Position numbers and translations under genes: made by a program. Below are positions 29,258-37,551 of a DNA stretch of 53,636 nucleotides, piece after piece. The notes below the pieces were generated by a model, which was given only the letters and a program-made list of their open reading frames with translations, ran no database searches and was not told the DNA's origin. Position 1 is the stretch's first letter. Every line of letters starts with the position of its first letter. Origin of the DNA: SVTX01 sp045632305 (GTDB taxonomy: Bacteria; Bacillota; Clostridia; Oscillospirales; CAG-272); assembly GCA_045632305.1 (NCBI GenBank), contig JAZQWL010000042.1:1-53636 (forward strand), written 5' to 3'.

Positions 29258-29350
29258 ATAATAAAAACTCCCCAGAGGCACATGCTGCGATTAGCCGAAT
29301 TGTATGCCAATTACAACAGACTCCAATGGGGCAGATAATTCCAAAAAAAA
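29258..29350. other. short spacer with possible folded RNA
   Basis: Spacer between the HAD gene and the terminator. CCCCA (29270-29274) and TGGGG (29327-29331) could pair around a small inner hairpin AATTG-TATGC-CAATT. No reading frame with a ribosome binding site was seen. Weak evidence. Confidence 0.2.
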
Positions 29351-29354
29351 TTTT

Positions 29355-29378
29355 ACACCCGCCGATATCGGCGGGTGT
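29355..29378. terminator. bidirectional terminator between the HAD and enolase genes
   Basis: Perfect 12-base inverted repeat ACACCCGCCGAT/ATCGGCGGGTGT, with an A run on the left and T run on the right, so it can end both convergent transcripts. Confidence 0.93.
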
Positions 29379-29387
29379 TTTTCATAT

Positions 29388-30707
29388 TCAATTACCGCAA
29401 CAGGACGTTTTATGCGTCGGCTCGGATTTTGAAGCGTTGAGTCCATAAATTGCAGATCCGCCGATCGAGGATTCGATGCGAAGGAGTCTGTTGTATTTCG
29501 CAACTCTGTCGCTTCTGCAGGGCGCGCCCGCCTTGATAAATTCAGTACCGAAGCCAACCGCAAGATCTGCGATCGTAGTGTCCTCGGTCTCGCCCGATCT
29601 ATGCGACATAATGCACCTGTACTCGGAATTTTTAGCGACCTTGATTACGTTGAGCACCTCGCTGAGCGTGCCGATCTGATTGGGCTTCACAAGTACGCTG
29701 TTAGCGATACCGTTTTCTATTCCCTGTCTTACACGCTCCTCGTTAGTAACGAAGAGGTCATCACCTACGAGCATGATCTTTTTGCCGAGCTTATCGGTAA
29801 TTTGCTTCCAGCCGTCAAAATCTCTCTGGTCAAGCGGGTCTTCAATAGAAATTATGGGATATTTTTCCGCAAGTGAGCCAATATAATCAACTACACCCTC
29901 CTGCGATAAAATTTCACCGCGCTTATGAAGGTGATACATACCGTCATCCTCCGAGAACCACTCGGATGCGGCAACGTCGAGCGCGATCTTGACCTCATCA
30001 GTGGAATATCCCGCCTCACCTATTGCTTTGATAATATATTCGATCGCCTCGGCATCCGATGAAAGATTGGGCGCAAATCCGCCCTCGTCTCCGACGGAAA
30101 CCGACTTTCCCTCACCCTTGAGGATCCTGCCGAGCGTATGGTATATCTCACTTCCCATGCGAAGCGCGTCCGAGAAGGACGGCGCGTTTACGGGGCATAT
30201 CATGAACTCCTGAATATCAATATTATTCGACGCATGCGCTCCGCCGTTTAAAATATTCATCATGGGAACGGGCAGACGAACCGCGGAAACTCCGCCGATA
30301 TATTTATAAAGCGGAATCTTGTAGCTGTTAGCCGCCGCTCTCGCCGCCGCTAAGGAAACCGCAAGAATGGCATTCGCGCCAAGCTTACTTTTATTTTCAG
30401 TACCGTCAAGCTCGCAAAGAATTCTGTCTATCTCGCTCTGCTCCGACGCATAAACGCCTACAAGTGAAGGCGAGATGATCCGACAGACACCGCCGACTGC
30501 GGAAAGAACGCCCTTGCCTCCAAAACGCTTTTTGTCTCCGTCACGCTTCTCTACCGCCTCATAAATTCCCGTAGACGCGCCCGACGGAACACTTGCAACA
30601 CCGACGTTTCCGTCGGATAAAATTACGCTCGCTTCAACAGTGGGATTACCGCGTGAATCGAGTATCTCCCTTGCCGTACATTTTATTATCTGCGCTTTAC
30701 TTGACAT
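29388..30707 (-). CDS. eno: enolase
   Basis: 439 residues from ATG 30707, chosen because GGAGG lies about 10 bases upstream; an ATG 24 bases further out lacks one. Family signatures: 'ILDSRGNPTVE', 'NGGAHASNNIDIQEFM', magnesium ligands in 'ALDVAASEW', 'ISIEDPLDQ' and 'VGDDLFVTN', and the catalytic Lys in 'LVKPNQIGT' with 'SHRSGETEDTTIADLAVG'. It converts 2-phosphoglycerate to phosphoenolpyruvate in glycolysis. The end 'TSCCGN' carries two adjacent cysteines, which is unusual but harmless-looking. It stands alone between terminators. Confidence 0.96.
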   Translation of the reverse strand: MSSKAQIIKCTAREILDSRGNPTVEASVILSDGNVGVASVPSGASTGIYEAVEKRDGDKKRFGGKGVLSAVGGVCRIISPSLVGVYASEQSEIDRILCELDGTENKSKLGANAILAVSLAAARAAANSYKIPLYKYIGGVSAVRLPVPMMNILNGGAHASNNIDIQEFMICPVNAPSFSDALRMGSEIYHTLGRILKGEGKSVSVGDEGGFAPNLSSDAEAIEYIIKAIGEAGYSTDEVKIALDVAASEWFSEDDGMYHLHKRGEILSQEGVVDYIGSLAEKYPIISIEDPLDQRDFDGWKQITDKLGKKIMLVGDDLFVTNEERVRQGIENGIANSVLVKPNQIGTLSEVLNVIKVAKNSEYRCIMSHRSGETEDTTIADLAVGFGTEFIKAGAPCRSDRVAKYNRLLRIESSIGGSAIYGLNASKSEPTHKTSCCGN

Positions 30708-30752
30708 ATATGTTAACCTCCGAGTATTCATTTTATAATTTTAGTATTGCCA

Positions 30753-30783
30753 TATATATCTATTTTATTTTGGAATTTCCAAA
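30753..30783 (-). promoter_or_regulatory. possible eno promoter with palindrome
   Basis: Minus strand: TTGGAA (30777-30782), 18 bases, TATATA (30753-30758). The -35 lies in a near-perfect inverted repeat TTTGGAATTTCCAAA (30769-30783) that could be an operator. Moderate to weak match. Confidence 0.35.
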
Positions 30784-30800
30784 TAAATATCTATCAGGGG

Positions 30801-30824
30801 AAAAAAGACGGAAAGATCCGCCTT
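30801..30824 (-). terminator. terminator of the murD to cysteine desulfurase operon
   Basis: On the minus strand an 8-base stem AAGGCGGA / TCCGTCTT (one G-U pair) with a 4-base loop is followed by a T run. It starts 8 bases after the desulfurase stop. Confidence 0.8.
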
Positions 30825-30831
30825 TTTTTCA

Positions 30832-31989
30832 TTATTTTATTTTTACAAGCGTCTTTACGCCCTCGTTGAGAGCATCAACGAGCGATTTAACATCGTCATT
30901 CGTATTATATGAGGAAAAGCTCACACGTATTGTGGTATCCGCCTCTGTGTCGGGAATTCCGAAGCCCACGAGAGCCGAGGAAATATTTCTTGAATGCGAC
31001 GAGCATGCAGAACCCGAAGACACGCAAATTCCCTTGCCCGACAAGAAATTGAGCATAGTTTCGCTCTTGATTCTCGGTAATGTCAAGCTCAAAATATGGG
31101 GCGCACACTTGCCGCTCGGCTTATTAACTCTGATCTCACTTCCGTCGAGCATTTTGATGCAATCTTCACGCAATGCGGTCATCTTATCAAAATTCACTCG
31201 GAAATCAGAAAAGCCCTCAACTGCCGCCGCGGAAAATCCGCAAATGCCGATCATATTCTCAGTTCCCGAACGGAAGCCGCTCTCCTGACCGCCGCCAACA
31301 AGGTAGGGTACAAGAAGCCGACGCTTCAGAATTTCCGCAGAAACGAAAAGCGCTCCGACACCCTTCGGGCCGTGGATCTTGTGCGCGCTTACACTAACAA
31401 GGTCTGCCTTTATCTTTTTGGGAGTAAACGGCACCTTTAAAAATCCTTGGATGGCATCGCAATGTGTCACGATGTCGGGATTCTTTGCTTTAGCAAGTGA
31501 AAAGCATCTCTCAACGTCATAGACCGCGCCCGTTTCATTATTTACCATCATAAGAGAAACAAGAATTACACTGTCGTCAAGAGAGGCGCGGAATTCCTCA
31601 ATATCAAGAACGCCGCCGCGTGTTTTAAGCCGAACAACTGTAAAGCCGTCATCCTCAAGACGCTTCATAACATTTTCAACCGAGGAATGCTCGGAATCCG
31701 TCGTAATGATCTTCGCGCCCTTTTGTCTCTTTTTCGCATAAACCGAGCCGAAAATAGCCGTATTATTCGCTTCCGTACCCGAAGCGGTGAAGAATATCTT
31801 ATCGTTTGATGCGCCGTTCATTCCAAAGCATTTTCCGATATTCTCTCGCGCTATGTCAAGCATTTTCTTCGCGTTCGTGCCCATAATATGCTTTGAGGAG
31901 GGATTACCGAAGCACTCCATAGCAGAGATCATACTCTTCTTTGCCGCGTCGGTAAGGTTTGTTGTCGCGCTATTATCAAGATAGATCAT
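30832..31989 (-). CDS. cysteine desulfurase (NifS/IscS family)
   Basis: 385 residues, ATG 31989 with GAGGT upstream. The PLP-enzyme features are clear: 'YLDNSATT' start, 'ASGTEANN', 'HCDAIQGF', PLP lysine in 'SAHKIHGPKGVG', 'FRSGTEN' and the sulfur-carrying Cys in 'SSGSACSSH'. It takes sulfur from cysteine for Fe-S clusters or tRNA thiolation. There is no IscU or ThiI gene beside it, so the acceptor is not indicated. It is the last gene of a seven-gene operon, 8 bases after the lipoprotein gene. Confidence 0.93.
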   Translation of the reverse strand: MIYLDNSATTNLTDAAKKSMISAMECFGNPSSKHIMGTNAKKMLDIARENIGKCFGMNGASNDKIFFTASGTEANNTAIFGSVYAKKRQKGAKIITTDSEHSSVENVMKRLEDDGFTVVRLKTRGGVLDIEEFRASLDDSVILVSLMMVNNETGAVYDVERCFSLAKAKNPDIVTHCDAIQGFLKVPFTPKKIKADLVSVSAHKIHGPKGVGALFVSAEILKRRLLVPYLVGGGQESGFRSGTENMIGICGFSAAAVEGFSDFRVNFDKMTALREDCIKMLDGSEIRVNKPSGKCAPHILSLTLPRIKSETMLNFLSGKGICVSSGSACSSHSRNISSALVGFGIPDTEADTTIRVSFSSYNTNDDVKSLVDALNEGVKTLVKIK

Positions 31990-31997
31990 ATTTTACC

Positions 31998-33095
31998 TCA
32001 TCTCAGGGCAAAGGCGGAAGCCATTGCCTCAACGTCTGCTACGTGGGAATCAAACGCTTCGGGAGTTGACGTATAGGTAAGAATGTAATACATCTCACCC
32101 TTCGCGCAAACCGTCTGCATGATCTTGTATTCAGCGTCTCCGCTCTTTACGGTAAATATAAAGCGAATCGCATTATACTCGCCCATCTTTGCCTCATCGG
32201 ATTTTGACACGAGCGTATAGCTCTCTCCGTAAAGATTTTTATACTTGATCTTGGAATTTTCAAAGAACGTATTAATATCCGCCAGCTCTCCCGTACTCAT
32301 ATGCGCCTGAAGAGAAACGTTGGACTTATCCTTATCCGAAAAGTACGCCGCGGAGAGACTGCTTCTTGTATCAAGTGTCCATCCTTCGGGAACGAAGAAT
32401 CTGTAAGGACGCTTGTCGGTTGACGCAAGCTTCATGCCTTCGGGGGCTTCTACCTTCGAGGAAATTTTCTTTCCATCAGCCGCATAGGGCTCGCCGTCAA
32501 ATTGGAAATAAGGAACTATACCCGCAAATTCACCATCATCGGAGTCCGCGCCAAGTATTGTGTCCTTATGCGCGTCAAACTTTTCATCGGGACAGCTGAA
32601 CGTTAAAACGTAAATGTCTCCGTCAAATTCCGCAAAATACTGAAGATACTTGTACTTCACGACCTCGGTCGCTTCTATGGTTTCCTTTACGTCACTGTCA
32701 GTAACCTTTCTTGTGACCGTAAAGATGATCTGATACGCCGCCATACCGCCGAGGGAGGATTTTGCATCCTCGGATACGAAAACGTAATCCTTTAAGGTGG
32801 ACGCGTATTTTGCCTTGCAATATTCGAAATACTGCGCAAGTGTTGCCCCTTCTCTATCCTCTGCGACAGTCACGCTTACAAAAGCGTTTTCATCAACAGA
32901 ATAATACGCGCTCGTAATTCCGCTGTCGGTATTTTCAACCCATGACTTCGGAACGTAAAGACGGAATTTGTCTCCGTCACAAGCTACGAGCTTATATCCG
33001 TCGGGAGCTTTGTTTGCATTACATGCCGTAAGCGAAGGAATAAGCATTACGGCAAGCAAAGCAATACAAGCAATTATTTTAAAACTTCTTTTCAT
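31998..33095 (-). CDS. lipoprotein with two PsbP/DcrB-like domains
   Basis: 365 residues, ATG 33095. Signal peptide ending in LTAC (Cys25). Two similar halves begin with 'GDKFRLYVPKSWVEN' (~40) and 'KRPYRFFVPEGWTLD' (~230), each followed by 'SAYYS/SAAYFS' and ending with 'YVLTFSCPDEKFDAHKD' or 'YILTYTSTPEAFDSHVA'. This internal duplication resembles PsbP/DcrB-type domains, whose roles in bacteria are mostly unknown. It should be anchored on the outer membrane face. Position inside an operon of cytoplasmic enzymes gives no clue to its function. Confidence 0.75.
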   Translation of the reverse strand: MKRSFKIIACIALLAVMLIPSLTACNANKAPDGYKLVACDGDKFRLYVPKSWVENTDSGITSAYYSVDENAFVSVTVAEDREGATLAQYFEYCKAKYASTLKDYVFVSEDAKSSLGGMAAYQIIFTVTRKVTDSDVKETIEATEVVKYKYLQYFAEFDGDIYVLTFSCPDEKFDAHKDTILGADSDDGEFAGIVPYFQFDGEPYAADGKKISSKVEAPEGMKLASTDKRPYRFFVPEGWTLDTRSSLSAAYFSDKDKSNVSLQAHMSTGELADINTFFENSKIKYKNLYGESYTLVSKSDEAKMGEYNAIRFIFTVKSGDAEYKIMQTVCAKGEMYYILTYTSTPEAFDSHVADVEAMASAFALR

Positions 33096-33114
33096 TTTTA
33101 AACTGCCTTTTATA

Positions 33115-34380
33115 TTATTTCATAGAAAGCACGGCTTCTGCCGCAGACATGATACCTATTTTTCCGCTCTCATATGTAAGACCGCCCTGGAAATATACGG
33201 TATAGGGGGGACGAATCGGTCCGTCGGCGGAAAGCTCAATAGAAGAGCCCTGCGTAAACGCGCCTGCCGCCATAATTACCTTGTCGGTGTAACCCGGCAT
33301 TTCCCACGGCTCGGGAGTAACGTAGGAGTCAACGGGAGAGCCCTTCTGGATACCGCGACAGAACGCGCAAAGAAGCTCGGGATCCTCACAGATAACCGTC
33401 TGGATGATATCGCTTCTCTCTTCCTTCCACGTGGGACTTACGTTATAACCAAGCTTTTCGAACATGTATGCCGCGAAATGAGCCGTTTTAAGCGCCTGAG
33501 CTGTTGTATGAGGGGCGTAGAAAAGTCCCTTGTACATATTCTTATTCTGACCGATCGTCGCGCCAACCTCAAGTCCGCAACCGACCGAGGTGAGTCTGTA
33601 TGACGCAAGCTCGACCGCTCTTTTCGTACCCGCAATATATCCACCTGTTTCAGCCATACCGCCGCCGGGATTCTTGATAAGCGAGCCGATAACCATATCC
33701 GCACCGAGGGCTGAGGGCTCAAGCTCCTCGGTAAATTCACCGTAGCAGTTGTCTACGAGAACGTAGGTTTCGGGAGAGATACTCTTTACAAGCTTTACAA
33801 GCTCACCGATCTCGGCAACCGTAAGTGTTCTGCGATTAAGATAACCCTTGGATCTCTGAACGAAGATCGCCTTTACGGGCTTACCGCCTGCTATTTCCTC
33901 GCGAAGAACTCCTGCAATCGCATCAAAATCAAGCGTTTTATTGTCAATAAGCTCGATCTGCTTATATCTGACGCCAAAATCCGCAAGAGAGCCGTTACCT
34001 GGCTCGCCTGCGATACCGATAACCTCTTCAAGCGTATCGTAGGGCTTGCCCGCAACCGAGCAGAGCAAGTCCCCCGGACGAAGCACGCCGAAAAGACCGA
34101 TCGTAAGCGCCTGAGTTCCGTTTACGATGCTATGACGAACAAATGCCGCCTCACATCCAAAAACGTCCGCCCAGATAGCGTCAAGCGTATCGCGTCCGCG
34201 ATCATCATAGCCGTAGCCACTCGTGGAATCGAACATAGCAGTAGAAACTCTATGCTCGGAAAAAATGTCCATTACTTTTTGTGTATTGTTAAACGACACC
34301 TCGTCAATTCTGCGGAACGTATCCGCAAGCGCGAGCTCCGCCTCGCGCGCAAGAGACAAAACCTTATCTGAAAACTGCAT
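33115..34380 (-). CDS. methionine gamma-lyase-like PLP enzyme ('aluminium resistance protein' family)
   Basis: 421 residues, ATG 34380 with GGGAG upstream. The sequence matches the Met_gamma_lyase family (PF06838) long annotated as aluminium resistance proteins: 'GYGYDDRGRDTLD' near the N-terminus, 'RHSIVNGTQAL', 'VDNCYGEF', PLP lysine region 'GSLIKNPGGGMAETGGYIAG' and 'PFTVYFQGG'-like end 'RPPYTVYFQGGLTYE'. It probably cleaves C-S bonds of sulfur amino acids; a link to the desulfurase two genes downstream is possible but unproven. Confidence 0.9.
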   Translation of the reverse strand: MQFSDKVLSLAREAELALADTFRRIDEVSFNNTQKVMDIFSEHRVSTAMFDSTSGYGYDDRGRDTLDAIWADVFGCEAAFVRHSIVNGTQALTIGLFGVLRPGDLLCSVAGKPYDTLEEVIGIAGEPGNGSLADFGVRYKQIELIDNKTLDFDAIAGVLREEIAGGKPVKAIFVQRSKGYLNRRTLTVAEIGELVKLVKSISPETYVLVDNCYGEFTEELEPSALGADMVIGSLIKNPGGGMAETGGYIAGTKRAVELASYRLTSVGCGLEVGATIGQNKNMYKGLFYAPHTTAQALKTAHFAAYMFEKLGYNVSPTWKEERSDIIQTVICEDPELLCAFCRGIQKGSPVDSYVTPEPWEMPGYTDKVIMAAGAFTQGSSIELSADGPIRPPYTVYFQGGLTYESGKIGIMSAAEAVLSMK

Positions 34381-34393
34381 TACTATCTCCCGA

Positions 34394-35389
34394 TCAATAT
34401 TCTGTTACAAATGCGATCGCAAGATCGATGCAAGCGTCAACGTCGGACACGTCGATCATTTCAACGTTGGAGTGAATATATCTTGTAGGAATGGAGATAG
34501 CGCCCGCCTTAACACCGCCGCGCGTCATCTGCATGGAGTTTGTATCCGTGCCGCCAAACTGAAGGATCTCATACTGATACTTGATATCGTGCGCCTTTGC
34601 GATCTCTGTGAGCTTTTCTACGATCTCTCTGTCGCAGAGAACGGACGCATCCTTGAGCTTAATAGCCGCGCCGCCACCAACGGAGCATTCCATGGGCTTT
34701 GCGCCGGGAGTATCGCCTGTGCCGGTTACGTCGAACGCGATACCGCAATCGGGATCGATAGCGAAGGAAGCGGGCTTAGATCCGCGAGTACCTACTTCTT
34801 CCTGAACTGCGAAGCAGTAATAAATATCGTTATCGATCTCAACGTCACGGAGCTTTTCTGCCATCTTGATCATAATAGCGCAACCGATTCTGTCGTCCAT
34901 GGGTCTACCGCAAAGCTTCTTTCCAACCTTATGAACGTTTGCCTCGCATACGAAGAAATCACCGATCTTAACCTTCTTCTCGGCTTCCTTTCTGTCCTTT
35001 GCGCCGATATCAATATAAACCTTATCGGACTTAAGGTCAGCAGGAGCTGTACCCGAATCGGGAACCATTACGCCGCGAACACCGTTCTCGGAAATTACGT
35101 AAGTAAATGCCGCGGAAACGAAATTGATGCCTCCGATGGGAGCTATTCTGATAAAGCCGTTACCGTCGATATGTGTTACCATAAATCCGATCTCATCCAT
35201 GTGAGCGCAGAGCATGATCTTCTTTGCGTTCTCGCTCTTACCCTTCTTTACTGCGATAAGGTTGCCCATAGGATCTTCCCACGCCTTGTCGGTGAGGGGA
35301 GCCATATATGTGAGAATTTTATTTGCGATTGAGTTTTCTCTGCCGGAAACACCCGCGCAAGAGTTGAGATTCTTTATAAGATTATACAT
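34394..35389 (-). CDS. M42 family aminopeptidase, copy 1
   Basis: 331 residues from ATG 35389, chosen because GGAGG lies about 8 bases upstream. Metal-binding and catalytic motifs of M42 (TET-type) peptidases: 'CAHMDEIGF', 'DDRIGC', 'VQEEVGTRG', 'FDVTGTGDTPG' and a late His in 'RYIHSNVEM'. These enzymes trim N-terminal residues from peptides in the cytoplasm as large tetrahedral complexes. This copy is the closest to the standard pattern of the three in this operon. Gene gap to the next copy is 23 bases. Confidence 0.9.
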   Translation of the reverse strand: MYNLIKNLNSCAGVSGRENSIANKILTYMAPLTDKAWEDPMGNLIAVKKGKSENAKKIMLCAHMDEIGFMVTHIDGNGFIRIAPIGGINFVSAAFTYVISENGVRGVMVPDSGTAPADLKSDKVYIDIGAKDRKEAEKKVKIGDFFVCEANVHKVGKKLCGRPMDDRIGCAIMIKMAEKLRDVEIDNDIYYCFAVQEEVGTRGSKPASFAIDPDCGIAFDVTGTGDTPGAKPMECSVGGGAAIKLKDASVLCDREIVEKLTEIAKAHDIKYQYEILQFGGTDTNSMQMTRGGVKAGAISIPTRYIHSNVEMIDVSDVDACIDLAIAFVTEY

Positions 35390-35412
35390 TTTTATTTCCT
35401 CCGTTTTTAAAA

Positions 35413-36489
35413 TCAAAGCTTACCGTCGCGGATAAGTGTGAAAAGAAGCTTATTTATGGATTCAAAGTCACGTGTATCAACCACACAGGACTGCGAGTGA
35501 AGATATCTTGTAGGAGCGGAGATCGCAAGCGTCTTAACGCCACGGCCCGCCTTGTGAATATGTCCCGCATCATTACCGCCCGAAACGTATCTCTTGATCT
35601 GCGCGGGAATTTCACACGTCGCAGCATAGTCTATTACGCTCTGAACGAATTTTGCATCGTAAATAGTGCTTCTGTCCATAAGGGAGATAGCTCCTCCCTC
35701 GCCCTGAATCGCTACGTTTCTCTGCTCGCCTACACCCGCGATATCAGCAACCGCCGTTGTTTCAATTACAACAGCCACGTCGGGCTCGATCGTCTGTGCC
35801 GCTACCTGCGCACCCGAAATACCGATCTCCTCGCCGCAGGTAAATGCGAAGTAAACGTCATAGGGAATATCGCACTTTGCCGATTTTAACGCGCGCATAA
35901 CCTCTATTAAAGTAGCGCAGCCCATTCTGTCGTCAAGCGCCTTGCACTTCATCTTGACACCGTCAGTACCGAAGCGGATAAACTCGGAATCAAACACGCC
36001 AACGTCACCGATACCGACGTACTGCTCTGCCTCCTCCTTGGAAGAAACACCGATATCGATATACATATTTTTGATAGGAGTAACCTTTGTTCTCTCCTCT
36101 GCCGACTGCATATGGATCGCCTTGGACGCTATAACGCCCTTGAATCTTCTGTCCTCATCGCCGAGAACAACAGCTCGTCCGCAGAGAACTCGGGGATCGA
36201 TACCGCCAACTGTGGAGAACTTAATGTAGCCGCCCTCTGTGATCTCGTTGATCATAACACCAACCTCGTCCATGTGGGCAGACAGCATAAGCTTTCTGGG
36301 ATCCTCCTGATTATAGCCCGCGCCAAAGCCGCATATCTTTGCGATAACGTTTCCGTTTCTGTCCTTGTAATACGCGTCGCAATCATCCTGAATCTGCGAG
36401 ATGATAAGCTCCGCAACCTTATATTCGCAACCCGAGGGGCCGAATTCGAGAGAAAGCTTCTCTACAAGCTCTATTCCTGAATATTTCAT
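35413..36489 (-). CDS. M42 family aminopeptidase, copy 2
   Basis: 358 residues, ATG 36489 with GGAGGT 9 bases upstream; the ATG overlaps the stop of copy 3 (ATGA). Motifs: 'SAHMDEVGV', 'DDRMGC', 'CGEEIGISG', 'VVIETTAVADIAG' and 'RYLHSQSCV'. The usual metal-ligand Asp in the fourth motif is replaced by Glu-Thr here, as in some family members. Somewhat longer than copy 1. Likely a paralogue with different peptide preference. Confidence 0.88.
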   Translation of the reverse strand: MKYSGIELVEKLSLEFGPSGCEYKVAELIISQIQDDCDAYYKDRNGNVIAKICGFGAGYNQEDPRKLMLSAHMDEVGVMINEITEGGYIKFSTVGGIDPRVLCGRAVVLGDEDRRFKGVIASKAIHMQSAEERTKVTPIKNMYIDIGVSSKEEAEQYVGIGDVGVFDSEFIRFGTDGVKMKCKALDDRMGCATLIEVMRALKSAKCDIPYDVYFAFTCGEEIGISGAQVAAQTIEPDVAVVIETTAVADIAGVGEQRNVAIQGEGGAISLMDRSTIYDAKFVQSVIDYAATCEIPAQIKRYVSGGNDAGHIHKAGRGVKTLAISAPTRYLHSQSCVVDTRDFESINKLLFTLIRDGKL

Positions 36490-37526
36490 CTTGAATACAC
36501 CTCCGCGATCTCTCTTGATTTAATAAATTCGCAAACGAAATCCGCAACCGTCTGACAGTCCTCAATGCAAAGAAGCTCGTTTGCAGAATGCATGCTCTTA
36601 ATGGGAAGACTTGCCAAAACCGTGGGAATACCGTTTCTGACGGTAACGATCTTGTTGGCATTTGTACCCGTGGAGTTGGGCTCTGCCTGAACGGTATACT
36701 TAAATCCGTTCTTCTTGCAGATGTCAATAGCCATCTTTGTCATTCCTCTGTTCGTTACGGCAGACATGGAAAGCGCAACACCGCTTCCGCACTCGCCTCT
36801 CTTTCTGCCCTCCATATCGGGAGTATATGCGTGAGTCACGTCAATTACAAGCGCATAATCGGGATCGATCGAATAAGCCGCGGTAAATCCGCCGAGAGCA
36901 ATTTCCTCACGAGTGGAGAATACGAAATAAACGTCGCCCGCAAGCTCCTCTCTTTCCGCCTTGTCAATACCCGCAATGGCGCAAACACCGCACGCCTTGT
37001 CATCGAACGCCTTGCCTGCAATTCTATCGTTCAAAAGCTCGGTATAAATAGGACGGTATCCGACGGGAGTTCCGAGAGAAACAATCTTCTCAAGCTCTTC
37101 CTTCGTATAACCCGTATCAATAATAAGGTCGCGAATGGGAGTGAGCTTATCAGCCATCGCAGGGCTCATAAGATGGGGGGGAGTTGAAGCAAATACGCCA
37201 TAAATCTCTTCCTTACCGTAAATAGTAACCTCGCTCGACTGAAGAAGTCGCGCATCAACGCCGCCTACGGGCTCAACGGAAATAAATCCGCCCTCTTTAA
37301 TGGATGAAACCATCATACCGATCTCATCGTAATGACAGTCGATAAGGATCTTGGGCGCGCCCTCGCGTCCGCACTTTTTAACAAAAATATGATTGCCGAT
37401 ACTGTCCGTATAGCACTCGTCGAACGTCTCACCCACAAGGGCGAAAAGCTTCTCCGCGCTATATCTTTCATAGCCCGAAATCGACATAAGAGAACAAACG
37501 TTAACCAAAAGCTCTTTTATATTCAT
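36486..37526 (-). CDS. M42 family aminopeptidase, copy 3 (divergent)
   Basis: 346 residues from ATG 37526, with AAAGGA upstream. Motifs are changed relative to the other copies: 'DCHYDEIGM' instead of 'AHMDE', 'DDKACGVC' instead of 'DDRxGC', 'TREEIALGG', 'IDVTHAYTPDMEG' and 'IKSMHSANE'. The metal ligands (His, Asp, Glu, Asp, His) all remain, so it should be active, but the substrate pocket is probably different. Begins 25 bases after murD. Confidence 0.85.
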   Translation of the reverse strand: MNIKELLVNVCSLMSISGYERYSAEKLFALVGETFDECYTDSIGNHIFVKKCGREGAPKILIDCHYDEIGMMVSSIKEGGFISVEPVGGVDARLLQSSEVTIYGKEEIYGVFASTPPHLMSPAMADKLTPIRDLIIDTGYTKEELEKIVSLGTPVGYRPIYTELLNDRIAGKAFDDKACGVCAIAGIDKAEREELAGDVYFVFSTREEIALGGFTAAYSIDPDYALVIDVTHAYTPDMEGRKRGECGSGVALSMSAVTNRGMTKMAIDICKKNGFKYTVQAEPNSTGTNANKIVTVRNGIPTVLASLPIKSMHSANELLCIEDCQTVADFVCEFIKSREIAEVYSR

Positions 37527-37551
37527 ATTCTTTTTCCTTTCTTGTTTTATG

